64,000 nucleotides of DNA from Cupriavidus metallidurans CH34 (GTDB lineage: Bacteria > Pseudomonadota > Gammaproteobacteria > Burkholderiales > Burkholderiaceae): the NCBI RefSeq assembly GCF_000196015.1, contig NC_007974.2, forward strand, positions 2,516,085 through 2,580,084. The letters run 5' to 3'. Below the pieces are notes generated by a model. That model was given only the letters and a program-made list of their open reading frames with translations, was not told where the DNA came from and searched no databases. Positions 1 through 8,786 of this stretch are shown piece by piece (the stretch's first letter is position 1; each line of letters starts with the position of its first letter). The position numbers and the translations under genes were made by a program.

Positions 1-145
1 CATTGCGATTGCACTCGCGGCTGATAGTGCTCTTGTCACGCCCCAGGGCCCTGGCTATGGCGCTGAGGCTTTGCTTTTGCTGCAGCCCCAGGGCTATCGC
101 ATGGCGTTCGGTCTCACTCAACTGCTGGTAATTTTTCTTGGTCAT
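1..145 (-). CDS. IS30-family transposase, N-terminal fragment (runs off the window)
   Basis: Translation from the ATG at 145 gives about 48 residues beginning [20 protein letters not shown] and ending in an [12 protein letters not shown] segment. This is the N-terminal helix-turn-helix of IS30-family transposases, which bind the terminal repeats; the DDE catalytic domain would lie left of the window. Resemblance to the IS1086 type known from Cupriavidus is a guess from the family, not a search result. The reading frame is intact as far as it can be seen. Confidence 0.8.
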   Translation of the reverse strand, partial: MTKKNYQQLSETERHAIALGLQQKQSLSAIARALGRDKSTISRECNRN

Positions 146-186
146 CTTGGCCTCAATTCTCGGTGTTGCACTTCGGAATTGAGGCC
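1..186. mobile_element. End of an IS30-family insertion sequence, cut by the window edge
   Basis: The first 145 bases encode, on the minus strand, the N-terminus of an IS30-family transposase. Between that start codon and the first fumC-like codons lies a short non-coding end with an inverted repeat, GGCCTCAATTC (149-159) and GAATTGAGGCC (176-186). I infer that the outer arm belongs to the terminal inverted repeat and that the element is inserted in fumC; the other end and any target duplication lie outside the window. The exact junction is uncertain by several bases. Confidence 0.75.
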
Positions 187-1341
187 GCCATCGCCGGCAA
201 ATGGCCAGGCGAGTTTCCGCTCTCCGTCTGGCAGACGGGCTCCGGCACGCAGACCAACATGAACCTGAACGAGGTCATCGCCAACCGGGCCATCCAGCTC
301 CTGGGCGGCGAGGTCGGCAGCAAGAAGCCGGTGCATCCGAATGACCACGTCAACTGCAGCCAGTCTTCCAACGACAGCTTTCCGACGGCGATGCACATCG
401 CGGCCACACGCGCGATCCAGCAGACGCTGCTGCCTTCGCTGGAGAAACTCCAGCAGACTTTCGCGAAGAAGGTCGAGGCATTCGACGATATCGTCAAGGT
501 CGGCCGCACTCATCTGCAGGACGCCGTGCCGCTGACCCTGGGCCAGGAATTCTCCGGCTACATGACACAGGTGGCCGATGCCCAGTCGCGCCTGCAACAG
601 GCCATGCTGCGCGCGATGCCGGTGCCTCAGGGTGGCACGGCAGTCGGCACCGGACTCAACGCGCCGCCGGGATTCGCCGTCGCCTTTGCCCGCGCGCTGG
701 CCACCTACACCAGCCTGCCGTTCGAGCCCGCGCCAAACCGCTACGCACTGCAAGCCGCCCACGACGCGCTGGCCGACCTGTCCGGCGCGCTGAACACCAC
801 GGCTTCGTCATTCCTGAAGATCGCCCGCGATTTCATGCTGCTGGGCTCGGGGCCCCGTGCCGGCGTTGCCGAACTGCAATTGCCCGCCAACGAGCCCGGC
901 TCGTCGATCATGCCCGGCAAGGTCAATCCGACGCAGGCTGAGGCCTTGGCGATGGTCTGTTGCCGCGTCATCGGCAATCACACGACGGTGACACTGGCAA
1001 ACAGCCTCGGCACGCTGGAACTCAATGCGTACAAGCCAGTGATCATCTACAGCCTGATGCAGTCCGTCACACTGCTGGCCGACGCCGCATCGAGCTTCGC
1101 CGAACACATGGTTGAAGGCGTGGAACCCGACCGCGCGCGCATTCAGGAACTGCTTGAGCGCTCGCTGATGTCTGTGACCGCGCTCAACCCGCATATCGGC
1201 TACGACAAGGCTGCCGAGATCGCGAAGCTCGCGGTGAAGAAGAACCTCTCGTTGCGCGAGGCCGCCATCGCATCAGGCCACGTCACCAACGAACAGTTCG
1301 ATCAGTGGATCGACTTCAAGGCAATGACGAAGGAAGTCTGA
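181..1341 (+). pseudogene. fumC: Class II fumarate hydratase, 5'-truncated by an IS end
   Basis: Fumarase C interconverts fumarate and malate in the TCA cycle. The visible part (about 386 residues against about 460 for the family) starts near [13 protein letters not shown], the equivalent of residue ~80, and runs intact to the natural C-terminus. It keeps [12 protein letters not shown], the [11 protein letters not shown] segment, GTAVGTGLN and the fumarase/aspartase signature [11 protein letters not shown] near codon 247. An in-frame GTG at 163 lies in the IS end, but a protein starting there would lack the N-terminal domain, so I treat it as broken. The organism may have another fumarase outside the window. 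Confidence 0.85.
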
Positions 1342-1387
1342 GAGGCGATCAGGAAAGCGAACGCGCTATTGATCTGGTTGAAACGAC

Positions 1388-1426
1388 AAGGCCAGGCAAG
1401 TGAAGGGATTCACTTGCCTGGCCTTT
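1388..1426. terminator. Bidirectional intrinsic terminator between fumC and the porin
   Basis: A perfect 17-bp stem, AAGGCCAGGCAAGTGAA (1388-1404) with its complement at 1409-1425, closes on a GGGA loop and ends in a T-run on the plus strand, with A's on the other side. It lies between two convergent genes and can serve both. Confidence 0.85.
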
Positions 1427-1456
1427 TTAGCCACCGGCAGGCCGGGGCCCAGACGC

Positions 1457-2620
1457 TCAGAACTTGTGACGTACGCCGAGCGCAACGCCGAGCATCGTGC
1501 TCTGGCCGCTGGCGAGGAAGTATCCGTTCGCGAAGCTGATGGCCGACGTATCGAAGTTGAGGCCCGCGTTCTTCGAGAACGCCGTTGTCAGGTACAGGTC
1601 GGTGCGTTTGGACAGCGTGTAGTCAGCGATGAAGGACACCTGCCATGGGTTGGCCAAATGCGTCTGGCCCAGCAGGTTCTTCACGTTGTCGTAGTTGTAC
1701 TCCAGCGTCAGACCCAGGGCTGGGGTGACCTGGTAGTTGCCGCCAATCCAGAAGAAGTCGTCCCGCAGAATCAGCGTGGAGCCGTCTTGCGCCTTGTTCT
1801 GACCCCAGCGATAGCCGCCCATGATCTTGGCGGTGGCACCCAGCGTATAGCTGGCACCGATCGTCGCTTTCTTGAATGAGCCGGTACCGACGAAAGCGCC
1901 CGCGGCTGAGCTAAGGCTCGGGTTGTACTGGTCATAGGCCACGGCCACACCGAAGGGGCCGGCTGCATATTCCGCACCGAGGCCATAGGCGGAGTCGCGA
2001 CGGAACTGGCCCGGCACTTCGCCATTGCCGCCCACGCTTGGCGCACCCTGGCTCGTGCCCGGCAGCGCGACTCCCGTGCCGAATGACCAGTGCGCGATGG
2101 CCGTCACCGGGCCGAAGGTGCCGATGTATTTGGCCGTGTTGTCTTCGCGAAGGTTCGCACCTGCGAACGCCACGACGGGTTCGTACTGCACCGCATAAGC
2201 CGTGGGCGAGTAGTTCGCCATGATGTGGAACAGCGACGTGTACTGGCGCCCGAACAGGAACTGGCCATAGCGGCTGTCGACCCCAACGTATGCCTGGCGA
2301 CCGAACAACCGGCCTTGCGACTGCACACCATTGTCAATGCTGAACCCGCTTTCCAGCACGTACACGGCCTTGGTGCCGCTGCCGAGGTCCTCCACGCCGC
2401 GCAAACCCCAGCGTGAACTGGACAGGCCACCCGAAGTCAGTCGCCATGTGTTCCCACCCTGCCCGGCATTGAAGCCATTAGCAGGTGTTGGCGGCTGAGA
2501 GCCAAGATGACTCACGTACTCGATGTTGGCATCCGCGACACCATAGAGTGTCACGCTCGACTGAGCGTGTGCAGTACCCATGGCGCCAAGCACCGCCGTC
2601 GCAAACAAAATCTTCTTCAT
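1457..2620 (-). CDS. Gram-negative general porin, OmpC-like burkholderial type
   Basis: 387 aa. An outer-membrane trimeric beta-barrel that lets small hydrophilic solutes through. A signal peptide (MKKILFATAVLGAMGTAHA) is followed by the typical mature start QSSVTLYGVADANIEYV, a GLRGVEDLGSGTKAVYVLE stretch, FGRQYTSLF and the C-terminal GVRHKF with terminal Phe used for barrel assembly. The start at 2620 is chosen because it gives the signal peptide and has a GAGGAG ribosome site about 10 bases upstream; a longer reading to 2707 would add 29 non-signal residues. A small hairpin GGTCT-GAA-AGACC (2642-2654) lies in the leader. Confidence 0.93.
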   Translation of the reverse strand: MKKILFATAVLGAMGTAHAQSSVTLYGVADANIEYVSHLGSQPPTPANGFNAGQGGNTWRLTSGGLSSSRWGLRGVEDLGSGTKAVYVLESGFSIDNGVQSQGRLFGRQAYVGVDSRYGQFLFGRQYTSLFHIMANYSPTAYAVQYEPVVAFAGANLREDNTAKYIGTFGPVTAIAHWSFGTGVALPGTSQGAPSVGGNGEVPGQFRRDSAYGLGAEYAAGPFGVAVAYDQYNPSLSSAAGAFVGTGSFKKATIGASYTLGATAKIMGGYRWGQNKAQDGSTLILRDDFFWIGGNYQVTPALGLTLEYNYDNVKNLLGQTHLANPWQVSFIADYTLSKRTDLYLTTAFSKNAGLNFDTSAISFANGYFLASGQSTMLGVALGVRHKF

Positions 2621-2846
2621 CGTTATGTTTCTCCTCTCATCGGTCTGAAAGACCTTCCACTCCTGCCGGAACGGCGCGAAAACACGACCACTCCCACAAA
2701 ACTTCAAGCCGACATGGCCCAGACAGGTTGCTGGTCAGGAAAATGGGCGCAATTGCCCCCCGCCAGCGAATTACCCCGGCTTTGGCTCGCACTGCTGATT
2801 GGGAACACTGGGACGGCACTGCGTCCCACTGGCGAACAGGTGTGTG

Positions 2847-4178
2847 CTATTCGGAGATGTCGGTGCCGCGCGTTTCCGGCAGGAGCCAGATCGCCACAAG
2901 GCTGACGATGCTGGTGGCGGCGAGGTACCAGGCCGGCGCATTAGGGTTGTGCGTCCAGGCCAGCAAGCCTGTCACCACGAACTGCGTGGTCCCTCCGAAT
3001 AGCGTGGTACCGATCGCGTAGACCAGAGAGACGCCGATACTGCGAAAGCCAGCCGGCAACAACTCGGGAATCACGACGATCGATGCCGCGGCACTCATGG
3101 CGGTGAGCGCTGCGAGTACCGCTGTCACGGTCAGGAAGCTGATGGCACCGGGCATTGCGCCCAGCCACCAGAACATTGGCACGATCAACAGCATCAGCGC
3201 GACGCGCGGCGCAATCAGGACAATCTTCCGGCCGCGCCAATCGCATAGCCAGCCTCCCACCAGGCCGAACGCGAACGTCATCACGCCACCAACCAGCGCA
3301 CTGGTCTGCGCAAGTGTTGCGGGCAGGTGCAACGTCTGGATCGCGTAAGTGGTCATGTAGTTGCCAATCTGAGACGCGACGGAGGCAGACAGCACCATCA
3401 GCACACCCAGAACAACATAGCGCCGGTGCGACTTCATCAGGCCACCGACCACCTCGGCGGTGCTGCGCTCGGTCCGGGCTTCGAAGGTTTCGGGCAGGCT
3501 GCGGCGAATCTTCAGGGCGACCGGCACGAGCGCGATGCTGATCACGAAGGGGATACGCCACCCCCAGGCGGCCAGGTCTTCCGCCGGAAGCAACATCGAC
3601 ACCGCAACGCCCAGCAGTCCACCAACCGCCACGGCAATACCCTGGCTGGCCAATTGCCAACTCGCGTAAAGTGCACGGCGATGCGGCGGTGCGGCCTCGA
3701 CGAGTAGCGCGGTTGCTGGCCCCACCTCTCCGCCGAGCGCAAGGCCCTGTAGCAGACGGCAAGCCACCACGATGATGGGAGCGGCGATACCGATAGACGC
3801 ATAGCTTGGCGTGGCGGCCATGCCAAGCGTGCCAAAGGTGATCAACGCCACGGTCAGGATCATTGCAGGCTTGCGACCGGCCCTGTCAGCCAGCGCGCCG
3901 ATCAGTACGGCGCCGAGTGGGCGAGTGAAGAATCCCACTCCGAAGGTGGCGGCCGCGAGCAGCAGGCTGCCGAACTCGCCACCGACCGGAAAAAATGCGC
4001 GACCGATGTAGACGGCAAAGTAAGCGTAGATGACGAAGTCGTAGAACTCGAGGGCGTTGCCTGCAACGGCGGCGGCAACCGCGGCCCGACCAATAACTGG
4101 CCGAACGTCGGGCTCGCCGACATCCCTCGCCGTGTGAACCGCAAGCGTCTGGGCAGACGCCGGACTGGTGGCGCGCAT
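2847..4178 (-). CDS. MFS transporter, metabolite:H+ symporter (MHS) subfamily
   Basis: 443 aa inner-membrane protein with about 12 hydrophobic segments. The start AAAVAGNALEFYDFVIYAYF and the following FFTRPLGAVLIGALADRAGRK loop are hallmarks of the MHS group (citrate, alpha-ketoglutarate, proline/betaine and aromatic acid symporters). The substrate cannot be read from sequence. The start has an AAGGAG site seven bases upstream. It is last in a minus-strand set with a DUF2817 peptidase and a C26 hydrolase, 49 bases apart at the nearest gap, so it probably imports the compound, or releases the product, that these hydrolases act on. Confidence 0.88.
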   Translation of the reverse strand: MRATSPASAQTLAVHTARDVGEPDVRPVIGRAAVAAAVAGNALEFYDFVIYAYFAVYIGRAFFPVGGEFGSLLLAAATFGVGFFTRPLGAVLIGALADRAGRKPAMILTVALITFGTLGMAATPSYASIGIAAPIIVVACRLLQGLALGGEVGPATALLVEAAPPHRRALYASWQLASQGIAVAVGGLLGVAVSMLLPAEDLAAWGWRIPFVISIALVPVALKIRRSLPETFEARTERSTAEVVGGLMKSHRRYVVLGVLMVLSASVASQIGNYMTTYAIQTLHLPATLAQTSALVGGVMTFAFGLVGGWLCDWRGRKIVLIAPRVALMLLIVPMFWWLGAMPGAISFLTVTAVLAALTAMSAAASIVVIPELLPAGFRSIGVSLVYAIGTTLFGGTTQFVVTGLLAWTHNPNAPAWYLAATSIVSLVAIWLLPETRGTDISE

Positions 4179-4227
4179 TTTGTCTCCTTGGAATCGTTAT
4201 GAATGGGCTGAGGGCCTGCTCAGACGA

Positions 4228-5304
4228 TCAGTCTTCCCGCAGTCCATTCAGGGTCTGCAGGAACACGTCGCGGCCCTGTTGCCAGACAGCCTGTTGCCAG
4301 TCGTCCGCCTGGGGATAGAACGCATCCTTGAGGGTCTGGCGGATGGCCGCCGCCTGCAGCGGGTCAGACGAACCGTGGCGGTGCAGCCAGTGTTCGGCAC
4401 GGCTGGCGCCAATGACTTGTGGCATCGGATACGTGCCGAACTCCAGGCAGAGGTTGGTCTGCTCGGCCTGCGCGCACTCGTCGAAGAGTGCGAACTGGAT
4501 CGGCCCGGTCATGGGGATGCTGTTCGAAGTCCCGGCATGAACGGACGTCACATCCCCCCACCAACGACGCGCTCGCTCCAGCGAACGCCCTTCGTCGAGG
4601 CAAGCGAAGATGCGCTCCCCCACGCCATAAGGTCCAAGCCCGGTGTGAACGTCAATGGAGCCCAGATGCTGGCAGTTGCGCGCATGGCGTTGGAGGATCC
4701 GACGAAATGTGGTGTTGCTCCAGGCTGGCTCGCGCCCGCCGAAATGCATGCCATCCTCGAAGCGGTATTGACCCAGCGAGACGGCACGCTGAAACCCCTT
4801 CACGCCCCACTCCTTGCGCAACATGAACAGCGCCAGCTCGTTGTCATCGCCGGGCGGCCACTCCCTGGGGAGCAAGAGCTCGTGGATCTCCGCATAGGGC
4901 TTGTTGTCCGGCAGCGGAGCCGAGAAGTCGACGAAGTTGCGGTTCAGGTCGACGTTCTCCTGCGTCTCCCGGCGCGAGTACGAAAACCCGTGGGGATTGA
5001 CCGCATGGATATACAGCACCGCCGTGTCCGGCGCAGCTACCGGGCCAAGGCCAAGCAACCCGGTCTGAATGGCGGAGCCACAATAACCTTCCACGCCGTG
5101 CACGCCGCTGATGATGATGACCAGCTTCGAAGCATGCAGCGGCCCGTCGCGCACGACGTCCGTGGCCAGCGTCTCGCCATGTGCGCCATCGAGCGGCAGT
5201 TCATGGGACTCGACGTCGAGCCCGCGCGATGCGGCGGCCTGCAGGAACTTCTGCCGGGCCTCCGCGTAGGTTCGACTGAACAGGTTACGAACTTCTGGTT
5301 GCAC
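4228..5304 (-). CDS. DUF2817 / M14-like zinc carboxypeptidase or deacylase
   Basis: About 358 aa. Family members are predicted zinc hydrolases of the M14 fold. Visible ligands and catalytic elements: SGVHGVEG (H69 and E72), VDLNRNF (Arg for the substrate carboxylate), DVHTGLG (H220) and a late LCLEFGTYP glutamate. I prefer the GTG at 5304 because GAGGAG sits five bases ahead of it; an ATG at 5337 in frame would add 11 residues with no clear ribosome site. It lies 45 bases after the C26 hydrolase stop and 49 before the MHS transporter, in one apparent operon. Substrate unknown; an amide or peptide-type bond is the family expectation. Confidence 0.82.
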   Translation of the reverse strand: MQPEVRNLFSRTYAEARQKFLQAAASRGLDVESHELPLDGAHGETLATDVVRDGPLHASKLVIIISGVHGVEGYCGSAIQTGLLGLGPVAAPDTAVLYIHAVNPHGFSYSRRETQENVDLNRNFVDFSAPLPDNKPYAEIHELLLPREWPPGDDNELALFMLRKEWGVKGFQRAVSLGQYRFEDGMHFGGREPAWSNTTFRRILQRHARNCQHLGSIDVHTGLGPYGVGERIFACLDEGRSLERARRWWGDVTSVHAGTSNSIPMTGPIQFALFDECAQAEQTNLCLEFGTYPMPQVIGASRAEHWLHRHGSSDPLQAAAIRQTLKDAFYPQADDWQQAVWQQGRDVFLQTLNGLRED

Positions 5305-5349
5305 CTTGACTCCTCGATGATGCAGCGCTGATTCCATATGTCGATGACC

Positions 5350-6153
5350 TCAGGCAGGGAATGTCGGTCTGGATGCGCGCGTCCGAGTGGCGCGACGTTC
5401 GCCACATGCGCGTCCAAACTCGGAAAAGATCGCTTTGGCCAGGCCGCAATCGTCGATACGCATCTCCGGATGCCACTGGACGGCAAGCGTGAATTGCGCT
5501 GCGTTGGCAAGCGAGAACGCCTCCACGAGTCCATCGGGCGCCGTCGCTTCGATACGCAGTCCGGCACCGAGCCGCTCGACGCCCTGGTGATGCAGCGAAT
5601 TGACCGCGGCCGAACGCCCGGCGATCCCTGCCAGCCAGCCGCCAGGCACGATGTGAATATCGTGGCTATCGTCGTACCACTGCTGGATCGGTCGGTCGTG
5701 GTCGCCCTCCCGATGATCCAGTCGGCCAGGCTGGGCGTGCACCGCGCGCTCGAGCGTGCCGCCATGCAAGACGTTCAACTCCTGAAAGCCACGGCAAATC
5801 CCCAGTATTGGGACCCCGGCATCGATCAGGGCTGGCAGCAGACCAAAAACCGCGGCGTCACGGTGGGGGTCCTGGCATGTCATTGCCGGCAGGGGCGTGG
5901 CTCCATACCTTTCCGCCGCGATGTTGGACGGACTGCCGGTCAGGACGATGCCGTCCAGCGTGTCGATCAACGTGTCGGCATCGATGGCGTCGGCGCACGC
6001 CGGGAGCAGCAGCGGCTGCGCACCGGCAATCTCGCTAACAGCCCGCACATAGCCACCGAGAACCGAGTAAGCCGGATGCCTGTGGAGGTCGATACGATCC
6101 GTGATGATCGCCACGACCGGAAGAAGTGACTTTTGAATTGGGGCGGATGACAT
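5350..6153 (-). CDS. Class I glutamine amidotransferase-like gamma-glutamyl hydrolase (peptidase C26)
   Basis: About 267 aa. This family cleaves gamma-glutamyl amides, for example gamma-glutamyl-GABA by PuuD in putrescine breakdown. The nucleophile is in GICRGFQELN (C110), and the partner His and Glu are in VQWHPE (H218, E220), so the triad is complete. A TTG at 6222 would give a longer product, but the ATG at 6153 fits the family start (PVVAIITDR follows within 20 residues). It is the first gene of the hydrolase-transporter set and faces a LysR regulator. No other puu genes are nearby, so its real substrate is open. Confidence 0.85.
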   Translation of the reverse strand: MSSAPIQKSLLPVVAIITDRIDLHRHPAYSVLGGYVRAVSEIAGAQPLLLPACADAIDADTLIDTLDGIVLTGSPSNIAAERYGATPLPAMTCQDPHRDAAVFGLLPALIDAGVPILGICRGFQELNVLHGGTLERAVHAQPGRLDHREGDHDRPIQQWYDDSHDIHIVPGGWLAGIAGRSAAVNSLHHQGVERLGAGLRIEATAPDGLVEAFSLANAAQFTLAVQWHPEMRIDDCGLAKAIFSEFGRACGERRATRTRASRPTFPA

Positions 6154-6213
6154 GGAACGATGTGGCAGTCGGAATGGATCTGGCCGCAGTTTGGAGACAT
6201 CCACTACTTGTGT

Positions 6214-6247
6214 AAATTGCAACTAAATTCTGGTTAGAATGCAATTT
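6214..6247. promoter_or_regulatory. Nested palindromes, candidate LysR operator
   Basis: Between the divergent lysR gene and the C26 hydrolase, AAATTGCA (6214-6221) and TGCAATTT (6240-6247) form a perfect inverted repeat around a second one, ATTCT-GGTT-AGAAT (6227-6240). LysR-type regulators usually bind such interrupted dyads between themselves and their targets. Binding is inferred. Confidence 0.55.
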
Positions 6248-6269
6248 ATGCAAGTGGACTGTCATCGTC

Positions 6270-7217
6270 ATGAATACGCGTCAACTACGCCACTTTCTGG
6301 CCCTTCTCGATACTGGCTCATTGGCCGCGGCGGCCGAATCGGTTCATCTGAGCCAGCCAGCGCTATCTCGCAGCATCCGCGCGCTTGAAGACATGCTTGG
6401 CGTGCCGCTGTTCGACAGGAATGACCGGCGGCTGCGCCCGACCACCTATGCCATCGCCTATGCGCCCCGCGCGCGCAGCATGCTTTCCGACGAAAAAGAA
6501 GGCCTGCGGACACTCGGCCTGATGCAGTCCGGTGATCTCGGCACGTTCTCGGTAGGCATGGGCTCTTCGCTTGCCACGCCAATCCTGCGCCCAATGCTGG
6601 CCGAACTGCTGCGCACATCGCCTGGACTGCGGCTGCGCAGCCTGATCGACACGTCCGAGCGACTCCTCGATGCCCTGCATGCCGAACGCATCGACTTCTT
6701 CGTCGGCGACACCCGCGTGGCAAAGCTGCACGATGGGCTGGCGATCGAATCCATCTTTCCTTGCACATTTGGCTGGTATGCGCGGCGCGATCACCCGCTC
6801 GCAAACAACGAAAATGTCAGCGCCGCGCAGATCCGCGAGTACCCTCTGATCGCGCCCGGCTACTTCGAACCATCGCTGGGACAGCGGCTTGCGCAACTCT
6901 ACGAACTGCCCGCGCCCGTGCAGGACCAGTTCGCGCTGATCTCGGACGACATCGGCACCGTACTGGAGATCGTGGCATCCACCGATGCAGTTGTCCCGCT
7001 GACGGACCTTGCCGCGATCTCCGCGCTCAAATCACAGCTCATTGTCGAACTTGCCGTACGGCCCGCACTGGAACTGGACTTGACGCTCGGTATCGTCCGG
7101 CATGGCAACCGCACCATGGCGCCCGCGACCATGATGGCCTTCGAGATCATCCGCCAGCGCTTCGCCATGGCGGCAAGCGAGATTGCCACCATCAAAGGAC
7201 TTGCGGCGGATCGGTGA
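6270..7217 (+). CDS. LysR-family transcriptional regulator
   Basis: 315 aa. The N-terminal winged helix-turn-helix (residues 1-60: LRHFLALLDTGSLAAAAESV, then LSQPALSRSIRALEDMLGVPLFDR) is followed by a LysR substrate-binding domain (about 90-295). It is transcribed away from the C26-DUF2817-MHS operon, the usual layout of a LysR activator and its target, and the shared 116-base spacer holds nested palindromes. The effector is probably the substrate of that operon. Nothing seems missing or fused. Confidence 0.92.
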   Translation: MNTRQLRHFLALLDTGSLAAAAESVHLSQPALSRSIRALEDMLGVPLFDRNDRRLRPTTYAIAYAPRARSMLSDEKEGLRTLGLMQSGDLGTFSVGMGSSLATPILRPMLAELLRTSPGLRLRSLIDTSERLLDALHAERIDFFVGDTRVAKLHDGLAIESIFPCTFGWYARRDHPLANNENVSAAQIREYPLIAPGYFEPSLGQRLAQLYELPAPVQDQFALISDDIGTVLEIVASTDAVVPLTDLAAISALKSQLIVELAVRPALELDLTLGIVRHGNRTMAPATMMAFEIIRQRFAMAASEIATIKGLAADR

Positions 7218-7391
7218 TCGCACTCGATCCGCGTATGGGCAGTTCGATCAGTGGGCCGCCTCCAGGACGACTTCCGCGACGATGCCCAGAACGGTCTGAT
7301 TCATGACCCATGGCAAAGGGCCATGGCTGCGGGCGTTGCGGCAACGTGATAGTTTCCGCAGGTTGTTTCAATGCCTGCCTGGATGTGCCCC

Positions 7392-7907
7392 ATGCATAAG
7401 CTTGTCTGTGTCACCACCCTCCTGCTGACGGCGATGTCGGCGGGGATGCTGACCGGCTGCAGTTCACTGATGAATGAGGGCACGACGGCTGTCGCTGGCA
7501 TGGGCGGCGCCGCCATTGCCGGCGCGGTCACGGACAACGCAGCCATTGCCACGGGCATTGGCCTCGGTGTGCAGGCTGGCGCCAAGGCCGCCCTGCAGGC
7601 CAGTCAGCGCAAGGTACACGCCGAAACGCAGCATCAGATCGCGCAGGTGGCCGGCAACCTCGATGTCGGCGCGGTGGCGACCTGGGAAGTGGCTCACACC
7701 GTGCCGCTCGAGCCCGATGAGAAGGGACGGGTGACCGTGACCCGATTGCTGGGCAATACCTACCTTGCCTGCAAGGAGATCATTTTCTCCGTCGACGATG
7801 CGAACAAGGGCAACGGCTTCTATATCGCCGCGGTTTGCCGCGACGGGTCGGTATGGAAGTGGGCTTCCGCCGAGCCCGCTACCGAGCGGTGGGGTTCGCT
7901 TCAGTGA
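7392..7907 (+). CDS. Predicted lipoprotein, first of a tandem paralogous pair
   Basis: About 171 aa. A lipoprotein signal (MHKLVCVTTLLLTAMSAGML, lipobox LTGC) precedes a Gly/Ala-rich hydrophobic stretch (residues 35-65, GGAAIAGAV and ATGIGLGVQAG) that may contact the membrane, then a soluble domain with a conserved YLACKEI and a WKWASAEPATERWGSLQ end. An in-frame ATG at 7371 would add seven residues; I took the one that starts the signal peptide. I do not recognise a named family. The next gene encodes a paralogue and overlaps by four bases, so the two products are probably made together. Confidence 0.75.
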   Translation: MHKLVCVTTLLLTAMSAGMLTGCSSLMNEGTTAVAGMGGAAIAGAVTDNAAIATGIGLGVQAGAKAALQASQRKVHAETQHQIAQVAGNLDVGAVATWEVAHTVPLEPDEKGRVTVTRLLGNTYLACKEIIFSVDDANKGNGFYIAAVCRDGSVWKWASAEPATERWGSLQ

Positions 7908-8410
7908 GGCCGCTCTGCGCGAGGTTGGTCTTGTCGGCGGCGATCGCGAGTCTCTGCGCGTGCAGTTCCGTCGGCGAAATTTCGGGGGCCGTGGCCGGAA
8001 TTACCACCGGTGCCGTCACGGCAAATCCTGTTGTGGGATACGGTGTTGCGGTCGGCGTCAGCGCGGCGGCCGATGCGGCTGGCAAGTACGTCTACCGGTA
8101 CTGGCAACGCGAGGAGCAGGACAGCATCGCAGCGGTCATCGGTGATACGCCCATCGGCTTCGAGCAGCCGTGGGAGGTCCGGCATGCCGTCGCCTATGGC
8201 AATCAACGCGGCGTGCTACAGGTAATCCGCGTCATCGACAGTCCGCTCGCTCTCTGCAAGGAAGCCTTGTTCTCCACTGTCGAGTCGGGGACGAACGGGC
8301 AGCCCTCCAAGACTTCCCAATGGTTCTTCGTCACGGCCTGCCAGCAGCATGGCCAGTGGAAATGGGCCAATGCCGAGCCAGCGGTTGCACGCTGGGGCAA
8401 CCTGCAATAG
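7904..8410 (+). CDS. Predicted lipoprotein, second of a tandem paralogous pair
   Basis: About 168 aa. A GTG at 7904 overlaps the stop of the first lipoprotein (GTGA), suggesting translational coupling, and gives a good lipoprotein signal with lipobox SLCAC. Like its neighbour it has a Gly/Ala/Val-rich segment, then WEVRHAVAYG, LALCKEALFS and a WKWANAEPAVARWGNLQ end that mirrors WKWASAEPATERWGSLQ in the first protein. The longer reading from 7835 would remove the N-terminal signal and is less likely. Function unknown; the pair looks like an ancient duplication. Confidence 0.78.
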   Translation: MRPLCARLVLSAAIASLCACSSVGEISGAVAGITTGAVTANPVVGYGVAVGVSAAADAAGKYVYRYWQREEQDSIAAVIGDTPIGFEQPWEVRHAVAYGNQRGVLQVIRVIDSPLALCKEALFSTVESGTNGQPSKTSQWFFVTACQQHGQWKWANAEPAVARWGNLQ

Positions 8411-8441
8411 CCACCTGCCACTCCCCCTTGACGCTCGTGGC

Positions 8442-8786
8442 TTACGGTGCGTGCGGCGTGGGCCTGGGGCGAGGCGGCTGCGGCGGGTGAGGTGGATTCG
8501 GCGGATAGGGAATCGGCCCGCCGCCGGGCCCCACCTGGATATACGGGGCGACGATGTACGGGTACTGCCCCGATCCGTCGGTTGACCCCATCGACTGGGT
8601 GCCGGTCACGCCCCGCTGCGAAAGCGGCGCGGTGCTCAGCTCGGTGCCGCCGCTGCTGCCATCACGGATACCGCGTTGCGTATCGAGCGACTTCGCCTGC
8701 GATGCGGCGAATGCCATGTCAGACGCTGCGCCAAGCAGCACAACGATCGCGACGCCTCTCAACCAATGAATCGACCCTGTGAACAT
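8442..8786 (-). CDS. Small secreted protein with proline-rich tail
   Basis: 114 aa. The ATG at 8786 starts a signal peptide (about 28 residues, hydrophobic core VAIVVLLGAA, cleavage near AFA-AS). The mature part is Ser/Gly-rich and ends in a proline-rich tail (PNPPHPPQPPRPRPTP, then HAP), which suggests an extended segment at the cell wall. No family recognised. It is convergent with the lipoprotein pair, with only 31 bases between stops. Base composition and signal peptide support a real gene, but the start is not marked by a strong ribosome site. Confidence 0.6.
   Translation of the reverse strand: MFTGSIHWLRGVAIVVLLGAASDMAFAASQAKSLDTQRGIRDGSSGGTELSTAPLSQRGVTGTQSMGSTDGSGQYPYIVAPYIQVGPGGGPIPYPPNPPHPPQPPRPRPTPHAP

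Noticed and set aside
2551..2590. Further 17-mer copy near 2570 (GTACCCAT)
   Set aside because: Only eight bases agree and the TTCTGCG half is absent.
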